This document shows positions 1-8,832 of a DNA stretch of 64,000 nucleotides, one piece after another (the first letter of the stretch is position 1; each line of letters begins with the position of its first letter). Both the position numbers and the translations under genes were made by a program. Under the pieces are notes generated by a model. It was not told the origin of the DNA. It did no database searches and saw only the letters and a program-made list of their open reading frames with translations. The stretch covers positions 1 to 64,000 of the forward strand of contig CAWEAZ010000036.1 in the NCBI GenBank assembly GCA_963807155.1, given 5' to 3'. Source of the stretch: JACCZX01 sp963807155. Its GTDB lineage: Bacteria > Pseudomonadota > Gammaproteobacteria > Burkholderiales > Burkholderiaceae_F.

Positions 1-1
1 C

Positions 2-307
2 TCACTCGCCCTTGTTGCGCTGGGCGAGGTGCCGGCTACAAAGCATTGAGCCTTGTTCGTATGCGTCCGGCAGCGTGCTGACTTGAACGTAATCGTCGCA
101 GCGGCCGCACTTGTGCAGCAGTATGGGCGCAACCTGTTGATCGAAGACAAACCGTTGCTCCTGGGTCATCGCGTCCAAACCTTTATGTAGATAGAGCCGG
201 GCTACACCAAAGGCCGACGACAGTGGATCGATAATTCCCATCTCGCCGAGCATGCGCAACGCTGACATGTTGTCGCTTAGTTGCAGATCATCACCCATGC
301 CGCCCAT
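2..307 (-). CDS. Hypothetical small protein with a possible Cys/His metal site
   Basis: I do not recognise this 101-residue protein. The N-terminal half is amphipathic and Met-rich. The C-terminal third contains CGRC, then a second Cys and a His about 20-25 residues later (CSRHL), a spacing that could hold a zinc ion like a small zinc ribbon. No signal peptide or membrane segment is visible. The stop codon lies at the window edge, so the gene is complete. The start could also be the Met three codons downstream. It is divergent from the dodecin gene, with about 240 bp of non-coding sequence between. The function is unknown, and only the Cys/His arrangement supports any prediction. Confidence 0.55.
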   Translation of the reverse strand: MGGMGDDLQLSDNMSALRMLGEMGIIDPLSSAFGVARLYLHKGLDAMTQEQRFVFDQQVAPILLHKCGRCDDYVQVSTLPDAYEQGSMLCSRHLAQRNKGE

Positions 308-544
308 CCCCTTGGAACCGCATCATTGCTTTCGCTCCGCATGCCGCTTCCGTGAAGCGCATCATGGAAGGCGCGCCGAGCATATAAACTCCGCTCTCCT
401 ATAACAACCCGACAGACGGATTTTTGATTAGCGCGGCGTCAGGGTTCAGAAGGATTGCCTTGGAATATCAGGTGAATACAGCACTTCGGCTCCCTACTCT
501 CCGCCAGTCATGTCCGCTTGCCGCCCAACCGTGAAGGACTAATC

Positions 545-748
545 ATGACCGTCGCACGCATCAGCGAAATCAGCAGCGTCAGCAAAAAGAGCTTCGAAGA
601 CGCAATCCTTCAAGGTGTCGCACGCGCGAACAAGACGTTGAAAAACGTCAAGGGTGCGTGGGTCAAGGATCAGGAAGTGCAGATCGAAAAAGGCAAGGTG
701 ACAGGGTTCAAAGTAATTCTGAAGGTGACGTTTGTCCTGACTGACTAG
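545..748 (+). CDS. Dodecin family flavin-binding protein
   Basis: This is a 67-residue protein of dodecin size. Dodecins are dodecameric flavin-storage proteins that bind FMN or riboflavin and buffer free flavin in the cytosol. The sequence shows the family pattern: a short beta strand, a helix beginning SKKSFEDAI with LQGVARANKTL, then two strands including the V-K-G-A-W segment, where an aromatic residue stacks on the flavin, and a C-terminal strand (GFKVILKVTFVL). I chose the ATG at 545, preceded by GAAGGA, over an in-frame ATG nine codons upstream because dodecins start just before the first strand. It appears monocistronic. Confidence 0.9.
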   Translation: MTVARISEISSVSKKSFEDAILQGVARANKTLKNVKGAWVKDQEVQIEKGKVTGFKVILKVTFVLTD

Positions 749-795
749 CGAACCTGGTTCAAAGCGGCCCGCTTAGTTGCGGCGCCGGACGCGTC

Positions 796-1707
796 TTGCC
801 GAAAGCAAATTCGGTATTGGTGGGCACCGCCTCGTGGACCGATCCCACGTTGATAAAGTCCCGCCGCTTCTATCCGAAGGGATGTAATTCGGCCGCCGCG
901 CGGTTGCGCTACTACGCCAGTCAGTTTTCACTGGTCGAAGTCAACAGCAGCTACTACGCCTTACCTTCGGTTGAAAACTCGAAGGTGTGGGTTGAGCGAA
1001 CGCCTGCGGATTTCACCTTCAACGTAAAGGCGTTTCGCTTGTTTACCGGACATCAGACAAGCGTTGATGCGTTGCCTCCGCCGATACGCGATCGGCTTCC
1101 GCCGTCGATCTCGGCCAAGAAGAGCATCCAGTACAAGGACGTGCCGAGTGAACTGCTGGATGTGCTGTGGGAATTTTTCATTGAGGCACTCGAACCGCTG
1201 CGGCAGGCTGGCAAATTGGGGCTGGTGCACTTTCAGTTCGCGCCTTGGCTAACGTACTCGCCGGCATCACGCGAGCATGTCGCGGAGTGTGTTCAGCGCT
1301 GTTCCGGCCACACGCTGTCGGTCGAGTTCCGCCACCAGACGTGGTTCAACGACGTGCACCGCGAATACACGTTGCGATTTGAACGCGAGCACAGTTTGGT
1401 GCACACCGTCGTCGATGCGCCGCAAGGATTTGTGAACAGCGTTGCCGCTCATTGGGACGTAACGCATCCCGACCTGGCGTTGGTTCGATTGCACGGTCGA
1501 AATGCCGCTACGTGGAACTCGAGGACTACTGTCGCCTCGGACCGCTTCAACTACGATTACTCAGACATGGAGCTGGCGGCGTTGGCCGAGTCGATCAACG
1601 ACCTCGCCGGTCGTGTACGTCGCGTTCAGGTGATCTTCAATAACAATCATGAAGATCAGGGTCAGCGCAACGCGTCGACGCTGGCGCGGTTGCTGCGGGG
1701 CGCGTGA
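796..1707 (+). CDS. DUF72 (YecE-like) domain protein
   Basis: This is a 303-residue DUF72 protein, a TIM-barrel-like family of unknown biochemical function. Typical features are the N-terminal VGTASWTDP segment, the FYPKG and YYASQFSLVEVNSSYY motifs, the FNVKAFRLFTGH strand, the central LGLVHFQFAPW, the SVEFRHQTWF motif, and VRLHGRN and FNNNHEDQG near the C terminus. The length is normal for the family. No ATG is suitably placed, so the best start is the TTG at 796, just ahead of the first strand. It is separated from dodecin and from acs by about 50 and 90 bp, so operon membership is unclear. Confidence 0.85.
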   Translation: MPKANSVLVGTASWTDPTLIKSRRFYPKGCNSAAARLRYYASQFSLVEVNSSYYALPSVENSKVWVERTPADFTFNVKAFRLFTGHQTSVDALPPPIRDRLPPSISAKKSIQYKDVPSELLDVLWEFFIEALEPLRQAGKLGLVHFQFAPWLTYSPASREHVAECVQRCSGHTLSVEFRHQTWFNDVHREYTLRFEREHSLVHTVVDAPQGFVNSVAAHWDVTHPDLALVRLHGRNAATWNSRTTVASDRFNYDYSDMELAALAESINDLAGRVRRVQVIFNNNHEDQGQRNASTLARLLRGA

Positions 1708-1799
1708 GACCCTTTCGCCTCGAAGCAGCAAAAGAGTTAATCTTGTTGGTGCTGTAGCCGCCGCTCCCACTTCCACTTTTACAAGGGCGAAACTAGAAA

Positions 1800-3769
1800 A
1801 TGGGCAACATTGAATCCGTCTCGCACGAACAGCGAGTGTTTCCGCCGAGCCCGGAATTTGTGCGACAGGCCAATGTGTCCGGAATGGGCGCGTATCGGGC
1901 GCTGTGCGACGAGGCGGAACAGAATTTCAGCGGTTTCTGGGCTCGATTAGCGCGTGAAAACCTTGAGTGGAGCAAGCCCTTTTCGCAAGTGCTCGACGAA
2001 TCGAAGGCGCCGTTCTACAAATGGTTCGCAGACGGTGAGTTGAACGCGTCATACAACTGTCTGGATCGCAACCTGAAGAACGGCAACGCCGACAAAGTCG
2101 CGATCATTTTCGAAGCGGACGACGGCAAGGTCACGAAGATTACGTATCGCGAGCTGCACGCGAAGGTATGTCAGCTCGCCAACGGTATCAAGGCGCTCGG
2201 ACACGAGAAAGGTGAGCGCGCGATTATCTACATGCCGATGTCGATCGAAGCGGTTGTCGCAATGCAGGCGTGTGCGCGGCTCGGAATCACGCACTCCGTG
2301 GTGTTCGGCGGCTTCTCAGCCAAGAGCGTGCAGGAACGAGTCATTGATGCCGGCGCGACCTTGATCATTGCCGCCGACGAGCAGATGCGCGGCGGCAAGG
2401 CGATCGCGCTAAAGGCCGCGATCGACGATGCGTTTGCGATGGGCGGCTGCGACAAGGTGCGCAATGTGATCGTCTATCAGCGCACTGGTGGCAAGGTCGC
2501 GTGGACCGAAGGTCGCGACAAATGGCTGCACGATGTCGTGGCAAAGCAGCCCAGCACATGCGATCCGGTGCCAGTCAACGCCGAGCATCCACTTTTCATT
2601 CTGTACACGTCGGGTTCGACCGGAAAACCGAAGGGCGTGCAGCACTCGACCGGCGGTTATTTGCTGTGGGCCGCGGTCACGATGAAATGGGTGTTCGACA
2701 TCAAGCCGTCGGATGTCTTCTGGTGCACGGCTGACGTCGGCTGGGTGACGGGTCACAGCTACGTCTGCTACGGCCCGCTGGCAGTCGGTGCGACGGAAGT
2801 GATTTTCGAAGGCGTACCGACCCATCCGGACGCGGGGCGCTTTTGGAAGATGTGCCAGGACCACGGCGTCACGGTGTTCTACACCGCACCAACTGCGATT
2901 CGTTCCTTGATCAAAGCGGGAGGCGAGTTACCGAAGAAGTACGATTTGTCGAAGCTGCGCATACTCGGCACCGTTGGCGAGCCAATCAATCCGGAAGCAT
3001 GGATGTGGTACCACGAGACTGTCGGCCGCACGCTCTGCCCGATCGTCGACACGTGGTGGCAGACCGAAACCGGTGCCCACATGATCACACCGCTGCCCGG
3101 CGCGACGCCGACCGTGCCTGGATCGGCGACGCTACCGCTGCCGGGAATTATGGCGGCGATCGTCGATGAGACCGGACAGGATGTGCCGAACGGGCAGGGC
3201 GGACTGCTGGTGATCAAGCGCCCGTGGCCAGCGATGATCCGCACAATCTGGGGTGACCCCGAGCGCTTCAAGAAATCGTATTACCCGGAAGAGCTGGGCG
3301 GCAAGTTGTACCTGGCCGGTGATGGCTCGGTGCGCGACAAGGACACTGGCTACTTCACCATCATGGGCCGCATCGATGACGTGCTGAACGTCTCAGGCCA
3401 TCGGTTAGGAACGATGGAAATCGAATCGGCGTTGGTGGCAAATCGCTGGTCGCCGAAGCCGCAGTGGTGGGCAGGCCGGATGAGCTGACCGGCGAGAGTA
3501 TCTGCGCGTTTGTCGTGTTGAAGCAGGCGCGCCCGAACGGCGAGGATGGCCAGAAGATCGCGAAGCAATTGCGCGATTGGGTCGGCAAAGAAATTGGAGC
3601 GATAGCAAAGCCGAAGGACATTCGGTTCGGCGACAACCTGCCGAAGACGCGCTCCGGGAAAATCATGCGGCGTTTGTTGCGATCGATTGCGCGTGGGGAA
3701 GAGATTACGCAGGATGTATCGACCCTGGAGAACCCCGCGATACTGGAGCAGCTAAAAGTAACGCTCTAG
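1800..3769 (+). CDS. acs: Acetyl-CoA synthetase (AMP-forming), one apparent frameshift
   Basis: Acs converts acetate, ATP and CoA to acetyl-CoA through an acetyl-AMP intermediate. The large domain has the AMP-binding loop YTSGSTGKPKG and the acetate-pocket region WWQTETGAH. The C-terminal domain has TRSGKIMRR, whose Lys is the usual reversible acetylation site. The frame breaks near 3444 after SALVAN. Restoring one C gives the expected continuation PLVAEAAVVGRPDELTGE, and the second frame runs to 3769, giving about 656 residues, which is full length. Because both sides are perfectly conserved, I read this as a one-base consensus deletion rather than decay. A tRNA-Ser gene follows 30 bp downstream. 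Confidence 0.92.
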
Positions 3770-3798
3770 CGAAAGTACGTTCTAGCTTTTGAAACACC

Positions 3799-3889
3799 GG
3801 AGGGATGGCCGAGCGGTCGAAGGCGCACGCCTGGAAAGTGTGTATAGGTCAAAAGCCTATCGTGGGTTCGAATCCCACTCCCTCCGCCA
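3799..3889 (+). tRNA. tRNA-Ser (anticodon GGA)
   Basis: The acceptor stem GGAGGGA pairs with TCCCTCC, followed by discriminator G and an encoded CCA. The anticodon arm is CACGC-CTGGAAA-GTGTG, giving anticodon GGA, which reads UCC and UCU. A long class II variable arm (ATAGG paired with CCTAT) is diagnostic of serine. The T arm contains GGTTCGAATCC. At 91 bases with CCA this is normal for tRNA-Ser. No integrase or duplicated 3' end was seen downstream, so there is no evidence that it served as an attachment site. Confidence 0.97.
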
Positions 3890-4074
3890 GTACAGCCGTA
3901 TATTTGCTTATAATCAATAGCTTAGCGTATCGACAAGCCGACGTACCCAAGTAGGTACCCGCACACATCTCGCCGCTTGATTAACCTATCTGTTGCGAAT
4001 TTCATGGTCTCGCCGAGCAGCCGTGACGGGATCCTTGGCGTAGATTCTTGGCAGCTTTAGTTTAGGTCCGCCAA

Positions 4075-4236
4075 ATGCAGACTCGTTTGTCCTCTGTCGA
4101 AGTAATGCTAGCGATCAGCTGCGCGTTTGGCGTCGCTGCCTGGTTTGGCGAGTCCAAACTATGGGACTACGCATTCATCGCGTCACTTGTCTTGTTTGGT
4201 GTGGCGTTGGCGTTGCGCCTGATCAAGCGGAAGTGA
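4075..4236 (+). CDS. Possible small two-helix membrane protein
   Basis: This open frame encodes 53 residues. Two hydrophobic stretches (about residues 11-23 and 33-50) are separated by a short polar segment (GESKLWDY), and the C terminus is basic (RLIKRK), which predicts a two-pass inner-membrane protein with its tail inside. The ribosome-binding site is weak. I recognise no family, and short hydrophobic frames can arise by chance, so support comes only from the composition and the absence of a better gene in the interval. It lies alone in the gene-poor patch downstream of tRNA-Ser. Confidence 0.4.
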   Translation: MQTRLSSVEVMLAISCAFGVAAWFGESKLWDYAFIASLVLFGVALALRLIKRK

Positions 4237-4249
4237 CAAAGCGCTACAG

Positions 4250-4397
4250 CCCAGGAACTGTCTGTTCTGCGAAGACAAGCTCTTCGTCTGTGAAATGTGC
4301 GAGGCGCCGTGGCCCTGCGGGAAAGCACGATGGCGCCCGCATGCCATGTCCGCAGTGCAACCGGAAGCGGTGTTCCCGAAGGGGTATGGATCGTTAG
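4250..4397 (+). pseudogene. Fragment resembling a small Cys-rich zinc-ribbon protein, frame disrupted
   Basis: One frame reads NCLFCEDKLFVCEMCEAPWP. After a one-base shift the next frame reads GKHDGARMPCPQCN and stops at 4397. Together they resemble the pattern of small proteobacterial Cys-rich proteins of the general form CxxC...VCE...PW...G.G..PCP.CN, which probably bind zinc. There is no convincing start codon in the first frame. Either a consensus indel breaks a real gene of about 50-60 residues, or this is a decayed remnant. A rho-independent terminator begins 19 bp after the stop, which favours a once-expressed gene. Confidence 0.3.
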
Positions 4398-4415
4398 CTC
4401 ACGCGCTGGAACGCG

Positions 4416-4444
4416 AGCGGCTCATTAGGGCCGTTTGTTTTTTT
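4416..4444 (+). terminator. Rho-independent terminator
   Basis: The stem AGCGGCT pairs with GGCCGTT (with G-U pairs) around the loop CATTAG, and is followed by a run ending TTTGTTTTTTT. The orientation suits transcripts from the tRNA-Ser/small-ORF region. Confidence 0.7.
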
Positions 4445-4728
4445 GATGCTCCGACTTTTGACTAGACGACTTCGAATCGCCGCTCGAAATGTATTTGCGC
4501 ACTAGCTGACCAGTCTTCGCATCGCGGTAAATCGCCCAAGTTGGGGTGGGGTGCATGGAATGTAAATCGTGTTAACGAAACCCCATCATTTACAAATTCC
4601 GGGCGTCGGAATCGGCGATATATGCGCCATGCGCGATTCATTTGTTTGCAGGTGAAAAGCGGCTATTGACCGGCGGGCATACGCATTGCCGGTGGATAAC
4701 GACCTTTTCCACTGACCCAAGGACCACC
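4445..4728. other. Non-coding interval upstream of the hemerythrin gene
   Basis: Together with the fragment before it, this forms the longest stretch without a convincing gene (4237-4728). I see no complete ORF with a recognisable product here. The AT-rich part around 4555-4625 is the likely promoter region for the hemerythrin gene, but I cannot place -10 and -35 boxes with confidence. No repeats or mobile-element ends were seen. Confidence 0.5.
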
Positions 4729-5250
4729 ATGCCTAGCCAATCATCAAGGACGGCAACCGCCGGAGCAAACACGGACGCGATCGAGTTGCTGCTGGCAGAC
4801 CATCGCAAAGTCGAAAAGCTGTTCAAGCAGTACGAGAAGCTCGTTGAAGACGAGGGAAGCTACAACGAGAAGGAGGCGCTGGCGGCGACGATATGCGCCG
4901 AGCTCACGGTTCACATGCAGATAGAGGAAGAAATTTTCTACCCCGCGGCGCGCGAAATCCTCGACGAAGAAGACCTAGTCGACGAAGCGGTGGTCGAGCA
5001 CGCGAGCGCGAAAGATCTGATTGCGCAAGTGTCCGACACGTCACCCGACGACGATCTCTACGACGCGAAGATCAAGGTGCTGAGCGAGTTGATCGAGCAC
5101 CACGTCGAGGAGGAAGAAGACGAAATGTTCCCCAAGTTGAAGAAAGCCAAGCTCGACACAGCAACGCTTGGCCCGCAAATGGCGGAGCGGAAAGAGGAAC
5201 TGGTCGGAGAGTTGGGCATCGGTGCCGAAGTCACAGAAGATCGCGAGTAA
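4729..5250 (+). CDS. Hemerythrin (HHE) domain protein
   Basis: This acidic 173-residue four-helix-bundle protein of the hemerythrin HHE cation-binding family probably binds a di-iron site and senses or handles O2, NO or iron. Candidate ligands are His in LLLADHRKVEKLF, His and Glu in VHMQIEEEIFYPA, His in VEHASAKDLI, and His plus Glu in IEHHVEEEEDEMF. The N terminus is a Ser/Thr/Ala-rich tail. I chose the ATG at 4729, preceded by AAGGA, over an upstream in-frame ATG because the upstream segment has no helix character. The gene converges on the PaiB-like gene with a 2-bp gap. Confidence 0.85.
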   Translation: MPSQSSRTATAGANTDAIELLLADHRKVEKLFKQYEKLVEDEGSYNEKEALAATICAELTVHMQIEEEIFYPAAREILDEEDLVDEAVVEHASAKDLIAQVSDTSPDDDLYDAKIKVLSELIEHHVEEEEDEMFPKLKKAKLDTATLGPQMAERKEELVGELGIGAEVTEDRE

Positions 5251-5252
5251 CT

Positions 5253-5889
5253 TCAGTCGCCCCTTTGGTGCACAAGCTGCGCCATGGCCGCGGCGTCGTC
5301 GCTCCGGTCCTGCATCAGCCCCTCGACCACGCCTGCACGATCTTTTGCCGGCCGGTTCTGACTCACCTTCCATTTGCCGGTGAGTTGCGCAATCGGCACT
5401 TCGATACCGACGATCGCGCTGGTCATTGTGTCGATGAAGTCCGCAGGGGCATCGGTGACTTTCCACGGGATCGCTACGGGGCGCCTCGTTGCGATTCGTC
5501 AGCTGCTCAACAAATCGGCGCACCCACGCACGGTCGTCGATCACTCGCAACGGCCCGCGGGCATGCACCACCGCGTAATTCCAAGTCGGCACCACCTTGC
5601 CGTGCTCTTTCTTGGTTGCGTACCACGAAGGCGAGATGTACGTATGCGGGCCTTGAAAGATGACGAGTGCGTCTACCTGTGGTGAGAAATCCTTCCAAGC
5701 GTTATTGGCGCGGGCAAGATGGCCTCGCAGCGTTCCGAACGGCGCAGGCTCCGGATCGATTTCGAACGGAATATGGTTGGCCTCGAGCCCGCCCGAGGTC
5801 AGCGCGACCAGCGCGCCAAACGGATGCGCACGGATGAAGTCGTGCAACACATCGACACGCGCTTCTGCGAAATGGCTGGGCAGATACAT
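5253..5889 (-). CDS. PaiB-like FMN-binding split-barrel protein, one frameshift
   Basis: The protein starts MYLPSHFAEARVDVLHDFI and contains the PaiB-family hallmarks GALVALTSGGLEANHIPF, GHLARANNAW and YISPSWYATK followed by VPTWNYAVVHARG. PaiB proteins bind FMN and are annotated as negative regulators of sporulation and protease genes, although their enzymatic role is uncertain. The frame breaks at the GGGG run at 5478-5481. Removing one base continues as EAPVAIPWKVTDAPADFIDTM and ends QLTGKWKVSQNRPAKDRAG...HQRGD with a stop at 5253-5255, about 211 residues and full length. I therefore treat it as an intact gene with a homopolymer error. Confidence 0.82.
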
Positions 5890-5908
5890 GCATTCCTCGT
5901 CAGTGCCG

Positions 5909-7019
5909 TCACTTTAATGGAAGTGTCGCGGAACCCGCTGCGGGGAATGTAATCACGTGCTCTGCGTCGAGCCGAATACCGATCTTCTCGCCGATCGCAT
6001 GATCATGGTGGCTCGGTACCAGCGCCAGTACTTCACGCCCGCTGTTGAGCCGCAGCGTGTACACAAAATCGCCGCCGCGAAATGTCTTGCGAACCACTTC
6101 GGCTTGCAGCGGACTGGCGTCGTCATGCACGATGTCGTCGGGGCGCAGCAGCACATCGACATGGGAGTCGCCGTTCAACGCTGCATCGGACGGCATCGTG
6201 TTCAGCGGCCACTTGCCGCGCAGCTCACCCAACTCGATCTCGACGTTCATCGACGTCAATACTTTGGCCGGCAAAAAAACGCCTTCGCCGATAAAGTCCG
6301 CGACGTAGCGCGTCGCCGGTCGGTGATACAGCTCGTACGGCCGGTCCCACTGCTCGATGCGGCCGGCGTGCATCACGCCGACCTTATCGGCCATCGCGAA
6401 TGCTTCCTGCTGATCGTGCGTTACGAGCATTGCAGTCGTACCACTCGCTTTCAATATCTGTCGCACCTCGGCGCCGAGCCGCGCACGCAAATCGACGTCA
6501 AGGCTCGAAAACGGTTCGTCCATCAGCAGCAGCGCAGGCCGCGGCGCAAGAGCGCGCGCCAACGCGACGCGCTGTTGCTGACCTCCGGAGAGTTCGTGCG
6601 GATAACTACCTGCGTAGGCAGCAAGGCCCACCAGATCGATCATTTCGCGCACGCGTAACGCGCGCTGCTGCGGGCCCGAGCGGCCTCAATCCAAATCCGA
6701 TGTTGTCTTGTACTCGAAGGTGCGGGAACAAGGCGTAGTCCTGGAACACCAGCCCGATGCCGCGCTTTTCGGTGGCGGCCGTGAAGTGCGGTCCGGACAC
6801 CACCGCACCCGCAATTTCGATCGTGCCGTCTTCCACGCCGACGAAGCCCGCAATGGCACGCAGCAATGTCGTCTTGCCGCAGCCCGAGCTGCCGACCACG
6901 CAGCCAATCTCGCCCCGATCCAGCGACAACGAAGCCCCGTCGATGACAGGCGCCGGGTTGCCCGGATAGGCAACACGCAATCGTTCGATGAGCAGAAGCG
7001 GGCGGTCGGAACTCTGCAT
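5909..7019 (-). CDS. fbpC: Ferric-iron ABC transporter ATPase (FbpC-like), one frameshift
   Basis: This ATPase should energise ferric-iron import through the FbpB-like permease encoded divergently. The N-terminal piece has Walker A GSSGCGKTT and Q-loop VFQDYALFPHL. The C-terminal piece has signature LSGGQQQRVALARAL, Walker B LLLMDEPFSSLD, the H-loop VTHDQQEAFAMAD, and a TOBE-like tail (VDVLLRPDDIV). The frame breaks in the CGGGCCC tract at 6671-6677. A one-base correction joins NIGFGLRPLG to QQRALRVREMIDLVGL. A Fur box lies 20 bp upstream of the ATG, so iron repression is likely. No periplasmic binding protein is adjacent; the best candidate is FbpA at 38.7 kb. Confidence 0.88.
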
Positions 7020-7039
7020 TTAGCTAGTCTAAGGGAGAT

Positions 7040-7060
7040 GCAATAATTCTCATTCGCATT
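7040..7060. promoter_or_regulatory. Fur box between divergent fbpC and fbpB
   Basis: The reverse strand reads AATGCGAATGAGAATTATTG, a good match to the proteobacterial Fur operator. The core GAATGAGAATTATT is also present at 38597-38610, upstream of fbpA. The site sits in the 57-bp gap between the fbpC and fbpB starts, so one operator can control both. Confidence 0.8.
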
Positions 7061-7076
7061 TAGGGAGCCTTTTAGC

Positions 7077-8801
7077 GTGAGTTCTCGAGCCGCAAGTCCG
7101 GCTCTCACTCGACCTCGACCACCCTTGGGGATGCTGCGCGCCGAGCCGGGCTTGGGTCGGGCGCTATGTCTCGCGATCGTGTGTGCAGCGGTGGTCGCAC
7201 TGCCGGTCCTTAGCGTATTCGCGAGCTTCTGGCAGGCCGGAGAATCGGCCGACACGCTGCGGCATCTGCTGGCGACGGTTATTCCGTCGGCGTTGGTCGA
7301 GACATCGCTGCTTGGTGTCTGCGTGATGGTCGGGGTCGTCGCGGTGGGCGCAGCCACCGCATGGGTGGTGGCGACATGCGAGTTCCCGGGTCGCCGAGTT
7401 TTCGAATGGGCATTGCTGCTGCCGCTCGCGATGCCGGCTTACATCGTCGCGTACGCCTATACCGACTATCTGCAATACGCGGGACCTTTGCAGCAATTTT
7501 TGCGAGACAGTTTCGGCTGGCAGCGCGGCGACTACTGGTTTCCGCAGATTCGGTCGTTGGCAGGTGCGGCGTTCGTATTCATCGTCGTGCTGTATCCGTA
7601 CGTGTATCTGCTTGCGCGCACCGCCTTTTTGGCGCGCACGGCGGCGATGATGGATGCGGCGCGAAGTCTGGGACAAACAGCGTGGCAAACGTGGTGGCGC
7701 GTCAATTTGCCGCTTGCTCGCCCGGCGATCGCGGCCGGTGCACTGCTCGCGCTAATGGAGACGATCGCAGATTACGGAGCCGCGTCCTACTTTGGTCTGC
7801 AAACGTTTACGACCTCCATCTATCGTGCGTGGTTTTCGCTTGGCGACCGGCTCGCGGCGAGCCAGCTGGCGGCGGTGTTGCTGCTGTTGGTATTGCTGCT
7901 GTTTTACGCCGAACATCGTGCGCGCGGGCGAGCGCGGTTCTTTACGCCGACGGCGAGCCAGCGTCCCGCAGCACGCACACCATTACGGGGCCGACACAGC
8001 GCTGCTGCCGTCGCGCTGTGCGTGACACCGGTCGTGCTCGGATTTGTTGTGCCGGTGCTGCTGTTGTTGCGACTGCTCGGGCCGGCGTGGCAAGCAGTCG
8101 ACTGGGCGCGCTACGTGCGCTGGCTTTTCAATACGCTCTCGATCGGCGTCGCCGCTGCCGTGGTCGCGCTAGTCGTCGTGCTGTCGCTCGCATACACCGC
8201 TCGCTCCACCACGCGGGGCGCACCGAAGGCACTGGTGCGTGGTTCGGTGCGTCTGATGAGCTTGGGGTATGCGGTCCCCGGCGCCGTCATCGCGGTGGGG
8301 ATTTTGGTACCGCTTGCGGCCTTTGATAACCGGCTCGATCAGATGATGCGATCCACGTTCGGTGTCGGGACCGGGTTGCTGTTGACAGGTTCGGTGTTCG
8401 CGTTGCTCTATGGGTACCTGGTCCGTTATTTCGCAGTTGCATACCAGACCGTCGAAGCCGGCTTGGCGCGGATCACTCCGGCGATGGACGCTAGCGCGCG
8501 CAGTCTCGGTAGCACTCCGTTCGACACGTTCATACGTGTTCACCTGCCGGTGCTGCGGCCGTCGGTGCTCGCCGCATGCCTGCTCGTGTTCGTCGACGTG
8601 ATGAAGGAGTTGCCGGCAACGCTGGTGTTGCGGCCGTTTAACTTCGACACGCTGGCCGTAATTGCGTATCAGATGGCGAGCGACGAGCGGTTGGGGCAAG
8701 CGGCGCTTCCTGCGCTGACGATCGTTGTTGCGGGCGTGATCCCGGTGACGCTGCTGTCACGCGCCATCTCGCGTGCTTCGGAAGCGAATCGGTCCGCGTA
8801 G
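7077..8801 (+). CDS. fbpB: Ferric-iron ABC transporter permease (FbpB-like, fused dimer)
   Basis: This 574-residue inner-membrane permease contains two consecutive BPD_transp_1 units, each with about six membrane segments, the usual architecture of FbpB/SfuB ferric-iron permeases. EAA-type cytoplasmic loops are visible: MMDAARSLGQTAWQTWWRVNLP in the first half (about residues 193-214) and AMDASARSLGSTPFDTF in the second. They dock on the FbpC ATPase. Translation starts at the GTG at 7077, directly after the Fur box. The C terminus ends before the FAH-family gene with a 31-bp gap, but that gene is probably a separate unit because its function is unrelated. Confidence 0.9.
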   Translation: MSSRAASPALTRPRPPLGMLRAEPGLGRALCLAIVCAAVVALPVLSVFASFWQAGESADTLRHLLATVIPSALVETSLLGVCVMVGVVAVGAATAWVVATCEFPGRRVFEWALLLPLAMPAYIVAYAYTDYLQYAGPLQQFLRDSFGWQRGDYWFPQIRSLAGAAFVFIVVLYPYVYLLARTAFLARTAAMMDAARSLGQTAWQTWWRVNLPLARPAIAAGALLALMETIADYGAASYFGLQTFTTSIYRAWFSLGDRLAASQLAAVLLLLVLLLFYAEHRARGRARFFTPTASQRPAARTPLRGRHSAAAVALCVTPVVLGFVVPVLLLLRLLGPAWQAVDWARYVRWLFNTLSIGVAAAVVALVVVLSLAYTARSTTRGAPKALVRGSVRLMSLGYAVPGAVIAVGILVPLAAFDNRLDQMMRSTFGVGTGLLLTGSVFALLYGYLVRYFAVAYQTVEAGLARITPAMDASARSLGSTPFDTFIRVHLPVLRPSVLAACLLVFVDVMKELPATLVLRPFNFDTLAVIAYQMASDERLGQAALPALTIVVAGVIPVTLLSRAISRASEANRSA

Positions 8802-8832
8802 ACTGCGCGCGCTCCAGCGATACAGGTTGCCA

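Noticed and set aside
1800..3769. Acetyl-CoA synthetase split into a truncated enzyme and a separate C-terminal gene
   Set aside because: The two frames join into one normal Acs when one C is restored near 3444; the C-terminal piece has no plausible start of its own.
3799..4728. tRNA-Ser as an integration site for a mobile element
   Set aside because: No integrase, no duplicated tRNA 3' end and no element-like genes were found downstream. The gene-poor patch alone is not evidence.
5957..6658. A long open frame of about 233 codons on the + strand opposite fbpC
   Set aside because: It mirrors the high-GC codon bias of fbpC and encodes a basic, low-complexity sequence with no recognisable domain.
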